Assembly (NCBI RefSeq): GCF_900105735.1
Contig: NZ_LT629793.1
Location: forward strand, 5,456,001 to 5,520,000
DNA length: 64,000 nucleotides
Direction: 5' to 3'
From: Pseudomonas yamanorum
Lineage (GTDB): Bacteria; Pseudomonadota; Gammaproteobacteria; Pseudomonadales; Pseudomonadaceae
Position numbers and translations under genes: made by a program. Below, piece by piece: positions 17,954-27,468 of this stretch (positions are counted from its first letter, which is position 1; every line of letters begins with the position of its first letter). Below the pieces are notes generated by a model. It ran no database searches, was not told the DNA's origin, and saw only the letters and a program-made list of their open reading frames with translations.

Positions 17954-17974
17954 GGATTTTCGTGAGCCCTGAAA

Positions 17975-18382
17975 TCAGTGCTTGGGCTGGTCATTGGACA
18001 TGGCCAACAACTGCTTTTCCTGGTTCCAGTCGAATGGTTCGTCGTTCTGTTCCGCTTCGAAGCGACGCTCTTCCAGAGCCTGGTACAGGTCCAGTTCGTC
18101 GTCGGGCATGAAGTGCAGGCAGTCGCCACCGAAGAACCACAGCAAGTCACGCGGCACCAGGTGAGCAATTTGCGGGTAGCGCAGGATGACCTGGCTCATC
18201 ATGTCCTGGCCCAGGTACTGGCTTTCGATCGGGTCGATGGGCAGCAGGGCGCGCAGTTCATCGAAGCGCTCCAGGAACAGGAGGTGGCTTTCCTCGGGCA
18301 CCTGTTCGGCTTCGCCGACGGCAACCAGGATGCTGCGCAGGTGGTCGAGCAAGACGAGATGATCGGCAACGACATTGGACAC
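17975..18382 (-). CDS. PA2817-family conserved protein
   Basis: This 135-residue cytosolic protein, from the family I recall as PA2817 in P. aeruginosa, has no assigned function. It is acidic, with LLWFFGGDCLHFMPDDE and YQALEERRFEAEQ as recognisable conserved segments. GTG 18382 is chosen because TTGAGGA is 9 nt upstream and it gives the family N-terminus MSNVVADHL. It lies downstream of fadE after a terminator, as in P. aeruginosa. Confidence 0.8.
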   Translation of the reverse strand: MSNVVADHLVLLDHLRSILVAVGEAEQVPEESHLLFLERFDELRALLPIDPIESQYLGQDMMSQVILRYPQIAHLVPRDLLWFFGGDCLHFMPDDELDLYQALEERRFEAEQNDEPFDWNQEKQLLAMSNDQPKH

Positions 18383-18401
18383 GAGATAAGTCCTCAAGAG
18401 C

Positions 18402-18440
18402 AAAACGGGCGCGAGAGTATATAGCTCAAGCGCCCGTTTT
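18402..18440 (-). terminator. Terminator after fadE
   Basis: Eleven-base arms (AAAACGGGCGC/GCGCCCGTTTT) enclose a 17-nt loop. On the minus strand the stem ends in TTTTG, placing it directly behind fadE; the opposite strand also has a T-run, so it could work both ways. Confidence 0.8.
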
Positions 18441-18456
18441 TATATGACCGCTGGGA

Positions 18457-20904
18457 TCAGCGGACTTTTCCCTCAGCCTGGGTCAGCTCTTCCTTGCTGA
18501 AATCATCCACGTCGATCACCTTGCGTCGTGCCGCTTCGGCGTCACGCAGGGTCTGCGCCTCGGCTGGTTGCAGCACGCCGGCATGCAGCGCGGCGTCGAT
18601 GGCGTGTTCGCCGGCGGTCGGTTTGACCTGGCCGCTCTTGAGGCCTTCGTGGAGTTTTTTCTGCAATGGATGGCTGTCGGCCAACAGGTCGTAGGCGTGT
18701 TGCAGGGCACCCACCGGATCTTCGGCGGACTGTGGGCGATAGCAGCCCGCTAGCACTGCTTCCAGCGTCGGGTCACCCTTGGCGCGACCAAGCACTGCGG
18801 CCACCTCGGCATCCAGTGCATCGGACGGGCCTTTATGACGGCGGCCGAACGGGAACACGATCACCCGCAACAGACAACCCAACACCTTGCTCGGGAAGTT
18901 GGTCAGCAATTCATCCAGTGCCCGCTCGGAGTGGCCAAGGCTTTCTTCCATGGCCCAGGCGAAGAGCGGTTCCAGATGGTCTGGCGAATCCAGGTCGTGA
19001 TAACGCTTGAGCGCCGCCGACGCCAGGTACATATGGCTCAGCACATCACCGAGACGTGCCGACAGGCGTTCGCGACGTTTCAACTCGCCGCCCAGCAGCA
19101 TCATGCTCAGGTCCGCCAGCATCGCAAACGCAGCAGCCTGACGGTTGAGTGCGCGGAAGTAGCCCTGGCTCAAGCGATTGCCCGGGGCTTTCTCGAAGTG
19201 GCCGAAACCGAGGTTCAGCACCAGGGTGCTGGCGGCGTTGCTCACGGCAAACCCGATGTGCTGCAGCAGCAGTCCGTCGAATTCCTTCAGGGCCTGGTCA
19301 TGGTCTTCACGACCAGCCAGGGCCATTTCCTTGAGTACGAACGGATGGCAGCGGATCGCACCCTGGCCAAAGATCATCAGGTTGCGCGAGAGGATATTCG
19401 CGCCTTCCACGGTGATGAAGATCGGCGCGCCTTGCCAGCTGCGGCCCAGGTAGTTGTTCGGCCCCATGATGATGCCCTTGCCGCCGTGCACGTCCATCGC
19501 ATGGCTGATGCACTCGCGGCCGCGTTCGGTCAGGTGGTACTTGAGAATCGCCGACAGCACCGAGGGTTTTTCTCCCAGGTCGACGGCATTGGCGGTGAGC
19601 ATTCGCGCGCTGTCCATCAGCCACGCGTTACCGCCGATGCGGGCCAGGGCTTCCTGGATGCCTTCAAAGGCCGCCAGCGGTACGTTGAACTGCTCACGCA
19701 CCTGGGCATATTGGCCGGTCACCAGGCTGGTGAACTTGGCCGCGCCGGTGCCAACCGCTGGCAGGGAAATCGAACGGCCTACCGACAGGCAGTTCATCAG
19801 CATCATCCAGCCCTTGCCGAGCATTTCCTGGCCACCGATCAGGAACTCCAGGGGAATGAACACGTCCTTGCCGGAGTTGGGTCCGTTCATGAACGCGGCA
19901 CCCAGTGGCAGGTGACGGCGGCCGATTTCAACGCCCGGTGTGTCGGTGGGGATCAGCGCGAGGCTGATGCCGAGGTCTTCTTTGTCGCCCAGCAGGTGGT
20001 CCGGGTCGTGGGCCTTGAAGGCCAGGCCAAGCAGGGTCGCCACCGGGCCGAGGGTGATGTAGCGTTTTTCCCAGTTCAGGCGCAGGCCGAGGGTTTCCTT
20101 GCCTTCCCATTCGCCTTTGCAGATCACCCCGGTGTCGGGCATGGAGCCGGCATCGGAGCCCGCCAGTGGGCCGGTCAGGGCAAAACACGGGATATCGTCG
20201 CCACGGGCGAGGCGGGGCAGGTAATGGTTGCGTTGTTCATCGGTGCCGTAGTGCAGCAGCAATTCGGCCGGGCCCAGGGAGTTGGGGACCATGACCGTGG
20301 AGGCGAGGTCGCCGCTGCGGGTTGCCAGCTTCATCGCGACCTGGGAGTGGGCGTAGGCGGAGAAGCCTTTGCCACCGAATTCCTTGGGGATGATCAGGGC
20401 AAAAAAACCGTGCTGCTTGATGTGCTCCCAGGCGGCGGGCGGCAGGTCCATGGCCTGGCCGATTTCCCAGTCGGTGACCATGGCGCACAGTTCTTCAGTA
20501 GGACCGTCGATGAAGGCTTGTTCTTCTTCGGTCAGTTGCGCCTTGGGATAGGCCAGCAACTTGTCCCAGTCGGGGCGGCCGCTGAACAGCTCGCCGTCCC
20601 ACCAGACGGTGCCGGCGTCGATGGCGTCGCGCTCAGTCTCGGACATCGGCGGCAGGACTTTCTGGAACCAGTTGAACAGCGGCGCGGTGAAGTACTTGCG
20701 ACGCAGGTCCGGCAGCAGCAGCGGGGCGGCCACCACGGCGATCAGCACCCAGAAGATCAACAGCAACCAGCCTGGAGCATGGCTGAAGGCGCCCATCGCC
20801 AAGAGGTAGACGGCGACCACGCCGATGGCGGGCAGGGGCGCGATGCGCCGGTGCGCCAGATAGGCAATGCCCACCACCAGAACCAGTATCCACAACAACA
20901 GCAT
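18457..20904 (-). CDS. fadE: Acyl-CoA dehydrogenase FadE
   Basis: This 815-residue flavoprotein has the FadE architecture: N-terminal hydrophobic segments (about 2-20, 27-70), then the acyl-CoA dehydrogenase core with CFALTGPLAGSDAGS and the C-terminal FadE extension (DUF1974). It catalyses the first step of fatty-acid beta-oxidation, forming trans-2-enoyl-CoA at the inner membrane. GGAGGA lies 6 nt before ATG 20904, which rules out the in-frame TTG at 20910. The length equals E. coli FadE (814). Confidence 0.95.
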   Translation of the reverse strand: MLLLWILVLVVGIAYLAHRRIAPLPAIGVVAVYLLAMGAFSHAPGWLLLIFWVLIAVVAAPLLLPDLRRKYFTAPLFNWFQKVLPPMSETERDAIDAGTVWWDGELFSGRPDWDKLLAYPKAQLTEEEQAFIDGPTEELCAMVTDWEIGQAMDLPPAAWEHIKQHGFFALIIPKEFGGKGFSAYAHSQVAMKLATRSGDLASTVMVPNSLGPAELLLHYGTDEQRNHYLPRLARGDDIPCFALTGPLAGSDAGSMPDTGVICKGEWEGKETLGLRLNWEKRYITLGPVATLLGLAFKAHDPDHLLGDKEDLGISLALIPTDTPGVEIGRRHLPLGAAFMNGPNSGKDVFIPLEFLIGGQEMLGKGWMMLMNCLSVGRSISLPAVGTGAAKFTSLVTGQYAQVREQFNVPLAAFEGIQEALARIGGNAWLMDSARMLTANAVDLGEKPSVLSAILKYHLTERGRECISHAMDVHGGKGIIMGPNNYLGRSWQGAPIFITVEGANILSRNLMIFGQGAIRCHPFVLKEMALAGREDHDQALKEFDGLLLQHIGFAVSNAASTLVLNLGFGHFEKAPGNRLSQGYFRALNRQAAAFAMLADLSMMLLGGELKRRERLSARLGDVLSHMYLASAALKRYHDLDSPDHLEPLFAWAMEESLGHSERALDELLTNFPSKVLGCLLRVIVFPFGRRHKGPSDALDAEVAAVLGRAKGDPTLEAVLAGCYRPQSAEDPVGALQHAYDLLADSHPLQKKLHEGLKSGQVKPTAGEHAIDAALHAGVLQPAEAQTLRDAEAARRKVIDVDDFSKEELTQAEGKVR

Positions 20905-21095
20905 ATTCAATCCTCCGTGAAACCAGGTGCGAAATCACCTCTGAGCTTAGTCGGCATCCGAAAAAGCGCGGTGACGAGGGTGTTACGTGGTGTGCCGGCA
21001 AAGATCAGCACCAAGCGCCGACATTTGGCCGAATCGTCGTTATCCCAGGTGCAGGCCTGTGGTTAGACTCAAGGCTTGCCTCGGAGATTAACCTC

Positions 21096-21755
21096 ATGAA
21101 TGCGTACTTGAATCCCGGCCGCTTCATCGATAGTGACCACCCTGCGGTGGTGGAGTTCGCCGAAAAACATCGCGGTTCGAGTGCCGCGCTCAGTGACCAG
21201 GCAGTCAGTCTTTACTACGCTGTGCGCGAGGCGGTGCGCTACAACCCTTACACCTTCAGCCGTGACCCGCAAACCCTCAGCGGCAGCTTCGCCCTGGCGG
21301 CCGGCGAGAGTTATTGCGTGCCCAAGGCGACGCTATTGGCGGCGTGCGCAAGGCACTGTGGCATTCCGGCACGCATCGGCCTGGCCGACGTGCGCAACCA
21401 CCTCTCGACGCCCCGTTTGATCGAGCTGCTCAGAAGTGACGTATTTGCCATGCACGGCTACACCGAGCTGTATCTGGATGGCCGTTGGGTCAAGGCCACG
21501 CCCGCATTCAACCAGCAACTGTGTGAACTGTTCGACGTGCCACCCCTGGAGTTCGACGGCATCCACGACAGTGTTTTCCACGCCTTCAACCGCAAGGGCC
21601 AGCGTTCCATGGAGTACGTGGTGGACCATGGGCAATTCGCCGAAGTGCCCGAGGAATTCTTCTTCGCTCACATTCAGAAATGTTACCCGCACCTGTTTGG
21701 CGAGCAGATGCCGATCCTGTTGGGCGACATGCAGAGTGATTTAAGCCGGGCGTGA
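21096..21755 (+). CDS. Transglutaminase-like cysteine protease-fold protein
   Basis: This 219-residue protein has a transglutaminase-like core: Cys74 in GESYCVPKATLLAACAR and His120 in AMHGYTELYLDGRW. At the usual third catalytic position (often D-P) this protein reads KATPAFN, so the aspartate is replaced. It is cytosolic, with no signal peptide. GGAGA lies 8 nt before the ATG. It lies between divergent fadE and the GST gene; the role is unknown, perhaps peptidase- or deglycase-like. Confidence 0.8.
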   Translation: MNAYLNPGRFIDSDHPAVVEFAEKHRGSSAALSDQAVSLYYAVREAVRYNPYTFSRDPQTLSGSFALAAGESYCVPKATLLAACARHCGIPARIGLADVRNHLSTPRLIELLRSDVFAMHGYTELYLDGRWVKATPAFNQQLCELFDVPPLEFDGIHDSVFHAFNRKGQRSMEYVVDHGQFAEVPEEFFFAHIQKCYPHLFGEQMPILLGDMQSDLSRA

Positions 21756-21812
21756 TCCGGCGTATGCTGCCTCGGCATTCATCCAACCATCTTTTTCAAA
21801 ATCGGGGCGGTC

Positions 21813-22436
21813 ATGCTGAAAATCTGGGGTCGTAAAAATTCGTCAAACGTCAGGAAAGCACTGTGGTGCGCCGAGGAGCTCGGCCTGGACTATGAGGCAA
21901 TTGATGCGGGCGGGGCTTTTGGTGTGGTCGACACGCCGCAATACCGCGCGCTGAACCCCAATGGCCGCGTGCCGATGATTGAAGATGGCGACTTTGTGCT
22001 CTGGGAGTCCAACACCATCGTGCGCTATCTGGCCGCCAGGCATGCGTCGGATTCGAACTGGTACCCGAGCGACCTGCAAGCCCGCGCCAACGCCGAAAAG
22101 TGGATGGACTGGACCACCTCGACCCTCGCCGACCCTTTCAGGACTGTGTTCTGGGGCGTACTTCGCACCCCTGCCGAAAAGCAGAACTGGGACACCATCA
22201 ACGCCGGTCGCCAGGCTTGCATCGACGTATTGCAGACGGTGGATCAGGCCTTGGCGACGCAACCTTACCTCTCCGGCAAAGAGATCGGCATGGGTGATAT
22301 TCCCTTGGGCTGTTTCATCTATGCCTGGTTCGAGATGCCCATCGAACGCCCGTCGATGCCGAACCTGGAGGCCTGGTACCAGCGCCTGCGCCAGCGTCCG
22401 GCCTATCAAAAAGCGGTCATGACCGCGTTGACCTGA
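21813..22436 (+). CDS. Glutathione S-transferase
   Basis: This 207-residue protein has an N-terminal thioredoxin-like domain with the putative active-site Ser/Asn (KNSSNVRKALW, residues 8-18), the cis-Pro glutathione-binding motif NGRVPMIED, then WESNTIVRYLA, and a helical C-terminal domain. It would conjugate or isomerise electrophiles using glutathione. It is 57 nt downstream of the transglutaminase-like gene on the same strand. Confidence 0.92.
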   Translation: MLKIWGRKNSSNVRKALWCAEELGLDYEAIDAGGAFGVVDTPQYRALNPNGRVPMIEDGDFVLWESNTIVRYLAARHASDSNWYPSDLQARANAEKWMDWTTSTLADPFRTVFWGVLRTPAEKQNWDTINAGRQACIDVLQTVDQALATQPYLSGKEIGMGDIPLGCFIYAWFEMPIERPSMPNLEAWYQRLRQRPAYQKAVMTALT

Positions 22437-22571
22437 TACCCACTATTAATACGGGTGACTGTACTTGTGCGGCGCGGACAAGCACCATGCTTGTCACGCG
22501 CAGCCGTTGTATTCCGTGCGGTCCGCCCTCATGTAACAATTCTATTCCTCTTCTTTGGTGCGTAATCCGAT

Positions 22572-23504
22572 ATGAGTTCCGCTCTGTCCATCCGGCAGCT
22601 AACCAAAACCTACGGCAACGGTTTCCAGGCCCTGAGTGGTATCGATCTGGACGTTGCCGAAGGTGATTTCTTCGCCTTGCTCGGCCCTAACGGCGCCGGC
22701 AAATCCACCACCATCGGCATTCTCTCGACCCTGGTCAACAAGACCACCGGTACGGTGAACATCTTTGGCCACGACCTGGACAAATCCCCGGCGGCGCTCA
22801 AGCGCAGCATTGGCGTGGTGCCCCAGGAGTTCAACTTCAACCAGTTTGAAAAGACCTTCGACATCGTTGTGACCCAAGCCGGTTACTACGGCATCCCGCC
22901 GAAGATCGCCAAGGAGCGCGCCGAGCAATACCTCACCCAACTGGGGTTGTGGGACAAGCGCGACGTGCCTTCGCGCTCCCTGTCCGGCGGCATGAAGCGC
23001 CGCCTGATGATCGCCCGCGCCCTGGTTCACGAACCGCGCCTGCTGATCCTCGACGAACCGACGGCGGGTGTGGACATCGAACTGCGTCGCTCGATGTGGA
23101 CCTTCCTCACCGAGCTGAACCAGAAAGGCATCACCATCATCCTCACCACTCACTACCTGGAAGAGGCTGAGCAACTGTGCCGCAACATCGGCATCATCGA
23201 CCACGGCACCATCGTCGAAAACACCAGCATGCGTAACTTGCTGAGCCAGTTGCACGTCGAGACCTTCCTGCTCGACCTGAAAAACGACATGACGGTTGCG
23301 CCCCAGTTGATCGGTTACCCGAATCGCCTGGTGGACAGCCACACCCTGGAAGTCCAGGTGGATAAAGCCGTGGGCATCACCGCGTTGTTCGGCCAGTTGG
23401 CCACCCAGAACATCGAAGTGCTGAGCCTGCGTAACAAAACCAATCGCCTTGAGGAGTTGTTCGTGTCCCTGGTGGAGAAAAATCTGGCGAAGGTGGCGGT
23501 ATGA
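22572..23504 (+). CDS. ABC transporter ATP-binding protein (YadG-like)
   Basis: This 310-residue ATPase has a Walker A (GPNGAGKST, 38-46), the signature LSGGMKRR, Walker B LLILDEPTAGVD and the switch histidine in TTHYLEE. The subfamily is that of ABC-2 exporters like YadGH. Its last four bases overlap the permease start (ATGA), so the two subunits are translationally coupled. The exported substrate is not known. Confidence 0.93.
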   Translation: MSSALSIRQLTKTYGNGFQALSGIDLDVAEGDFFALLGPNGAGKSTTIGILSTLVNKTTGTVNIFGHDLDKSPAALKRSIGVVPQEFNFNQFEKTFDIVVTQAGYYGIPPKIAKERAEQYLTQLGLWDKRDVPSRSLSGGMKRRLMIARALVHEPRLLILDEPTAGVDIELRRSMWTFLTELNQKGITIILTTHYLEEAEQLCRNIGIIDHGTIVENTSMRNLLSQLHVETFLLDLKNDMTVAPQLIGYPNRLVDSHTLEVQVDKAVGITALFGQLATQNIEVLSLRNKTNRLEELFVSLVEKNLAKVAV

Positions 23505-24280
23505 GTTCGGAACTGCAACCCAACCTTGTCGCGCTGCAGACCATCGTCTACCGCGAAGTGAAGCGCTTCACCCGGATCTGGCCGCAGACCCTGCTGCCGC
23601 CGGCGATCACCATGGTTTTGTACTTTGTGATCTTCGGCAACCTGATTGGTCGGCAGATTGGTGATATGGGTGGCTTCACCTATATGGAGTACATCGTGCC
23701 GGGGTTGATCATGATGTCGGTGATTACCAACTCCTATGGCAACGTGGTGTCGAGTTTCTTTGGCAGCAAGTTCCAGCGGTCCATCGAGGAATTGATGGTG
23801 TCGCCGGTGTCGCCCCATACGATTCTGATCGGCTACACCCTGGGCGGCGTGCTGCGTGGGTTGATGGTCGGGGTGATTGTGACGCTGCTGTCGTTGTTCT
23901 TTACCCATTTGCAGGTGCATCACCTGGGGATCACCTTGCTGGTGGTGGTGCTGACGGCGACGATCTTTTCGTTGCTGGGGTTCATCAACGCGGTGTTTGC
24001 GCGCAACTTTGATGATATTTCGATTATTCCGACCTTTGTGCTGACGCCGTTGACGTACCTGGGTGGGGTGTTTTATTCGATCACCTTGCTGCCGCCGTTC
24101 TGGCAGACGGTGTCGTTGGCTAACCCGGTTTTGCATATGGTTAACGCGTTTCGCTATGGCATCTTGGGCGTTTCGGATATCAAGATCAGTGTGGCGATCA
24201 CGTTTATGCTGGTGGCGACGGTGGTGCTGTATGTGGGGTGCGCGCGGTTGCTGGTGAGTGGGCGTGGGATGCGCACCTAA
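23501..24280 (+). CDS. ABC-2 type transporter permease (YadH-like)
   Basis: This 259-residue membrane protein has about six helices and the ABC-2 family signature around LTYLGGVFYSITLLPPFWQT. It pairs with the ATPase immediately upstream to form a two-gene export system. A strong terminator follows 19 nt after the stop. Confidence 0.93.
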   Translation: MSSELQPNLVALQTIVYREVKRFTRIWPQTLLPPAITMVLYFVIFGNLIGRQIGDMGGFTYMEYIVPGLIMMSVITNSYGNVVSSFFGSKFQRSIEELMVSPVSPHTILIGYTLGGVLRGLMVGVIVTLLSLFFTHLQVHHLGITLLVVVLTATIFSLLGFINAVFARNFDDISIIPTFVLTPLTYLGGVFYSITLLPPFWQTVSLANPVLHMVNAFRYGILGVSDIKISVAITFMLVATVVLYVGCARLLVSGRGMRT

Positions 24281-24298
24281 GCGTTTAGATGTAATGAG

Positions 24299-24327
24299 AA
24301 ACGGCCTCCAGATGAGGCCGTTTTTTT
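24299..24327 (+). terminator. Terminator of the ABC transporter operon
   Basis: A 10-bp stem (AAACGGCCTC/GAGGCCGTTT) with a 5-nt loop is followed by a seven-T run. Confidence 0.9.
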
Positions 24328-24347
24328 GGGATTTTGGGGGGGAGTAC

Positions 24348-25156
24348 ATATCCGTTATTTAGGTAACGGCTACTTATGGTTCCGCTCTTACAGCGGGTCA
24401 CTTTTGGCAAACGCCCCAAAAGTAACCAAAAGGTCTTTGCCCCACCACTCGGTGCCTCGCCTAGGCTCGGCATGCCCGCACTCCGGCCCGGTTCCGCGGG
24501 CCGCCGCGACGGGCCATCCATGGCCCGGCGCGGCTAAATCGGCATCCCTGCCGATTTACCCGCTCCACCGTGCCTACTTGCGGCCATCGTGGTTGACGGG
24601 GCCCGAAGATCAAAATCAAAAGCAGATCAAAAGCAGAGCACAGCGGCCTACCGGCCGGCTTGAGTGTTAGAAGCCAGATCAAAAGCCAGAGCCAGAGCGA
24701 AAGCAGCTCTGCTTTTCTGTGGGAGCTGGCTTGCCTGCGATGCAGACACCTCGGTGCATCAGGTACACCCAGTTGATGCTATCGCAGGCAAGCCAGCTCC
24801 CACATTTGACCGTGCCCGCTTTAGCTTTTGATTTTGCTCTTCAACACTCAAGCCGGCCGGGAGGCCGCTGTGCTCTTGATCTGCTTTTGATCTTGATCTT
24901 AGGCGCCCCATTAAACCACGCTGGCCGAACGCAGGCTTTGGAGCGTGGGTAACCCGGCAGGACGCCGGGTTAGCCGTCCTGGGCCATGGATGGCCCATGA
25001 CGGCGGCCCACGGTCCAAAGCCGGAGTGAGGGCACACCGAGCCTAGGCGAGGTGCCGAGTGGTGGGGCAAGAGCGTTTTGCTTACTTTTGCGCTGTTCAA
25101 AAGTGAGCCGCTGTAAGAGCGGAACCATAGGCGGCTGTTACCGCAGCAACGGATAT
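24348..25156. repeat. 809-bp gene-free palindromic element, copy A
   Basis: The whole interval is an imperfect inverted repeat of about 400-bp arms with ends ATATCCGTT/AACGGATAT. Matching landmarks in both arms include GGTTCCGCTCTTACAGCGG, the CCTAGGCTCGG block, GGCCATCCATGGCC and CACTCAAGCCGGCC. Shorter hairpins are nested inside, and the centre (24718-24806) is a pair of inverted REP-like units of the GGGAGCTGGCTTGCCTGCGA type. No plausible gene is present. The same element recurs at 49942-53172, broken by two insertion sequences. It lies between the convergent ABC permease and TetR genes. Confidence 0.9.
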
Positions 25157-25178
25157 ACACCCAAACCCACAACCCACC

Positions 25179-25724
25179 TCACCCCCGCAAAGCCAACTCA
25201 ATCAACTCATGCAGCTCTTCAATCTCCAACGGCGCAGTAGAAAACAAACTGCGAAACACGGTGGGCGCGACGATCAGATTGATCAGCCGATCCACGCTGG
25301 GGGCAGTTTCAGCATCGCCCGGATAGCGATCCAGGATCGTCTCCAACTGCCCGGTGAGAATCCCCACGCAATACCCCGGCGCCTGACTGCATTGCACATC
25401 GCGCATCATCTCCCGGCCAAGATCCGAACTCATCTCATCGCGATACTGCTCACCCCAAGCCCGCAAGTCTCCGCGCAGGCTGCCAGTGTTAGCCGGCTCA
25501 CTGTCCGGCCGCAGGCGAGCCATGGCGACATCCGCCAACAACGCAGCAAGGTCACCCCAACGGCGGTAGATAGTCGAAGGCGTGACCCCGGCGCGCGTCG
25601 CTATCTGCGGCACGGTCACGCTGGAACGGTCCTGCTCTTCGAGCAATTCGCGCACAGCCGAATGCACTGATTCCTGAACCCGGGCACTACGGCCCCCCGG
25701 GCGGAGCCCTTCTTTTATCGCCAT
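25179..25724 (-). CDS. TetR-family transcriptional regulator
   Basis: This 181-residue repressor has an N-terminal TetR helix-turn-helix (about 33-58: TVPQIATRAGVTPSTIYRRW) and a C-terminal TetR_C-type ligand domain (PTVFRSLFSTAPL). It is divergent from the MFS gene at 25816 with an inverted-repeat operator candidate between them, so it most likely represses that transporter and itself. AAGG precedes the ATG at 25724. Confidence 0.93.
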   Translation of the reverse strand: MAIKEGLRPGGRSARVQESVHSAVRELLEEQDRSSVTVPQIATRAGVTPSTIYRRWGDLAALLADVAMARLRPDSEPANTGSLRGDLRAWGEQYRDEMSSDLGREMMRDVQCSQAPGYCVGILTGQLETILDRYPGDAETAPSVDRLINLIVAPTVFRSLFSTAPLEIEELHELIELALRG

Positions 25725-25777
25725 GCGTAAAACCTTAACACAAAGAATTTGCTTTAAGCGCCATCCAGTAGCACACT

Positions 25778-25806
25778 CCGCAAAAGCAAAATATTAGCTT
25801 TAGCGG
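25778..25806. promoter_or_regulatory. Candidate TetR operator
   Basis: CCGCAAAAGC (25778-25787) and GCTTTAGCGG (25797-25806) form an inverted repeat matching at 9 of 10 positions around an AT-rich 9-nt centre. A further half-site, GCTTTAAGCG, lies at 25751-25760. The location just before the MFS ribosome site and within the TetR/MFS divergent gap supports a repressor site. Confidence 0.6.
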
Positions 25807-25815
25807 AGCGTGCCC

Positions 25816-27009
25816 ATGTCCAGCGTTACTTCCCATCGTTCCAGCCTGGTGTTCCTCGCGATCACCTTGCTCACGTTCCTCGCCGCCTCCAGCGCGCCGA
25901 CGCCGTTGTACCACCTCTATCAGGAAGGCCTGCATTTTTCGGCAGCAATGCTGACCCTGGTATTCGGCATCTACGCCTTGAGCCTGCTGGCTGCCCTGCT
26001 GACCGTGGGTTCTCTGTCGGACCATCTGGGGCGCAAGCCGGTGATTTTTGCCGCGCTGCTCCTCGATATGCTGGCGATGCTGCTGTTTATCAATGCCGAC
26101 AGCGTCGGCTGGCTGATTGCCGCCCGCACGGTACAAGGCTTTGCCACCGGCATGGCCACCGCCGTATTGGGCGCTGCGCTGCTCGACACTGACCGCCAGC
26201 AAGGTCCGTTGATCAACAGCGTAGCGCCTTTGTTGGGCATGGCCTGTGGCGCCATGGGTTGCAGCCTGCTGGTGGAGTTCGCGCCGATGCCGACCACGTT
26301 GATTTATTGGACCCTGCTCGTGTTGATGATCCTCCAGGCGTTGTACGTCTGGCGCCTGCCGGAAACAGTCAGCCGGATGCCTGGCGCGCTGGCCTCGCTG
26401 TGGCCTACCTTGCATGTGCCACCCCAGGCGCGTCGTGCGTTGTGGATCTCATTGCCGGTGGATGTAGCGGTGTGGGCCATGGGCGGCTTTTACCTGTCCC
26501 TGGCGCCCTCGCTGGTACGAGCGGCCACCGGGTCCACCTCGAACCTGATTGGCGGCGGGCTGGTCGCGGTGTTGACGCTGAGCGGTGCGGTGATGATTTT
26601 CAGCCTGCGCAACCGCCCGGCGGACAAGGTCCTGCGGTTGGGCGCCGTGCTGCTGGCGGTGGGTGTCGCGCTGATCCTCACGGCCGTCCACAGCGCCAGC
26701 CTGCCGCTGTTTTTCATTGCCACACTGATCGCCGGCGGCGGCTTCGGCTCGGGGTTCCTCGGCGCACTGCGCAGCGTTTTACCGTTGGCCTTGCCCCATG
26801 AGCGAGCGGGTTTGATGTCAGCGTTCTATGTGCTGAGTTACCTGGCGTTCTGCGTGCCGTCGTTGTTGGCGGGCAACTTGACGCGCACCTTCGGTTTGAT
26901 CGCCACCACCGACGGTTACGGCGTGGTGCTGATCGTATTGGCGCTCGGCGCGTTGGTGGCGTTGCTATTGCAGGATTTGGCGCGGAGCAGGGCGACGGCG
27001 GGTAATTGA
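25816..27009 (+). CDS. MFS efflux transporter
   Basis: This 397-residue, 12-helix major facilitator has the motif-A variant GSLSDHLGRKPV between helices 2 and 3 and a proline-rich first periplasmic edge (SSAPTPLYHLYQ), as in YnfM/AraJ-like drug exporters. ATG 25816 is chosen over a GTG at 25810 because GGAG sits 7 nt upstream. Control by the adjacent TetR protein is inferred. The substrate is unknown. Confidence 0.9.
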   Translation: MSSVTSHRSSLVFLAITLLTFLAASSAPTPLYHLYQEGLHFSAAMLTLVFGIYALSLLAALLTVGSLSDHLGRKPVIFAALLLDMLAMLLFINADSVGWLIAARTVQGFATGMATAVLGAALLDTDRQQGPLINSVAPLLGMACGAMGCSLLVEFAPMPTTLIYWTLLVLMILQALYVWRLPETVSRMPGALASLWPTLHVPPQARRALWISLPVDVAVWAMGGFYLSLAPSLVRAATGSTSNLIGGGLVAVLTLSGAVMIFSLRNRPADKVLRLGAVLLAVGVALILTAVHSASLPLFFIATLIAGGGFGSGFLGALRSVLPLALPHERAGLMSAFYVLSYLAFCVPSLLAGNLTRTFGLIATTDGYGVVLIVLALGALVALLLQDLARSRATAGN

Positions 27010-27050
27010 TTCGGTAATAATTCGCCACCCGTACGCCTTGGGATTCACAC

Positions 27051-27362
27051 ATGAAGATCATCCGCAGCAAGGACTTCATCGGCAGCCGCGCCTGGGAGGC
27101 GCTGGACATCGCTAACATGAAAGGCATCACCACCCGGTTGCACTGGACCGACCAGCCGTACCGCTGGCACGTGAATGACGGGGAGGAGGTGTTCGTGGTG
27201 CTCGATGGCCAGGTGCAGATGCACTACCGCGAAAACGGCACCGAGCAGATGGCGTTACTGCACGTCGGTGACATCTTCTATGCCAGCGTCGGAACCGAGC
27301 ATGTGGCCCATCCACAGGGGGCCGCGCGGATTCTGGTGATTGAATCCGAAGGCAGCGTTTAA
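27051..27362 (+). CDS. Cupin-domain protein
   Basis: This 103-residue single-domain cupin has motif 1 around RWHVNDGEEVFVVLDGQV and a motif-2-like GTEHVAHPQG. Metal-ligand candidates are the His and Glu residues of those motifs. Proteins of this size are small isomerases or ligand-binding cupins. It starts 41 nt after the MFS gene and may be co-transcribed with it. Confidence 0.85.
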   Translation: MKIIRSKDFIGSRAWEALDIANMKGITTRLHWTDQPYRWHVNDGEEVFVVLDGQVQMHYRENGTEQMALLHVGDIFYASVGTEHVAHPQGAARILVIESEGSV

Positions 27363-27468
27363 TCGTATATCTACAAAACAGATAACAGTTAGAGATATTA
27401 CCCGTTATATAGATATTCGATTCGGTTCTACCATGGTCTCAACCTCATGCGAGGAAGAGGAATACACC

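Noticed and set aside
18835..21066. Very long open frame on the plus strand opposite fadE
   Set aside because: It is the antisense frame of a GC-rich gene with third-position bias on the other strand. fadE has a full domain match and a strong ribosome site.
24600..24700. Repeated AGATCAAAA/AAAGCAGATC motifs that look like a short tandem array
   Set aside because: The repeats are irregular, lack spacers of constant size, and are mirrored in the other arm. They belong to the palindromic element and are not a CRISPR array.
24719..24952. Short open frames inside the palindromic repeat copies
   Set aside because: They run across hairpins and inverted arms, occur on both strands, have no consistent ribosome sites and differ between copies.
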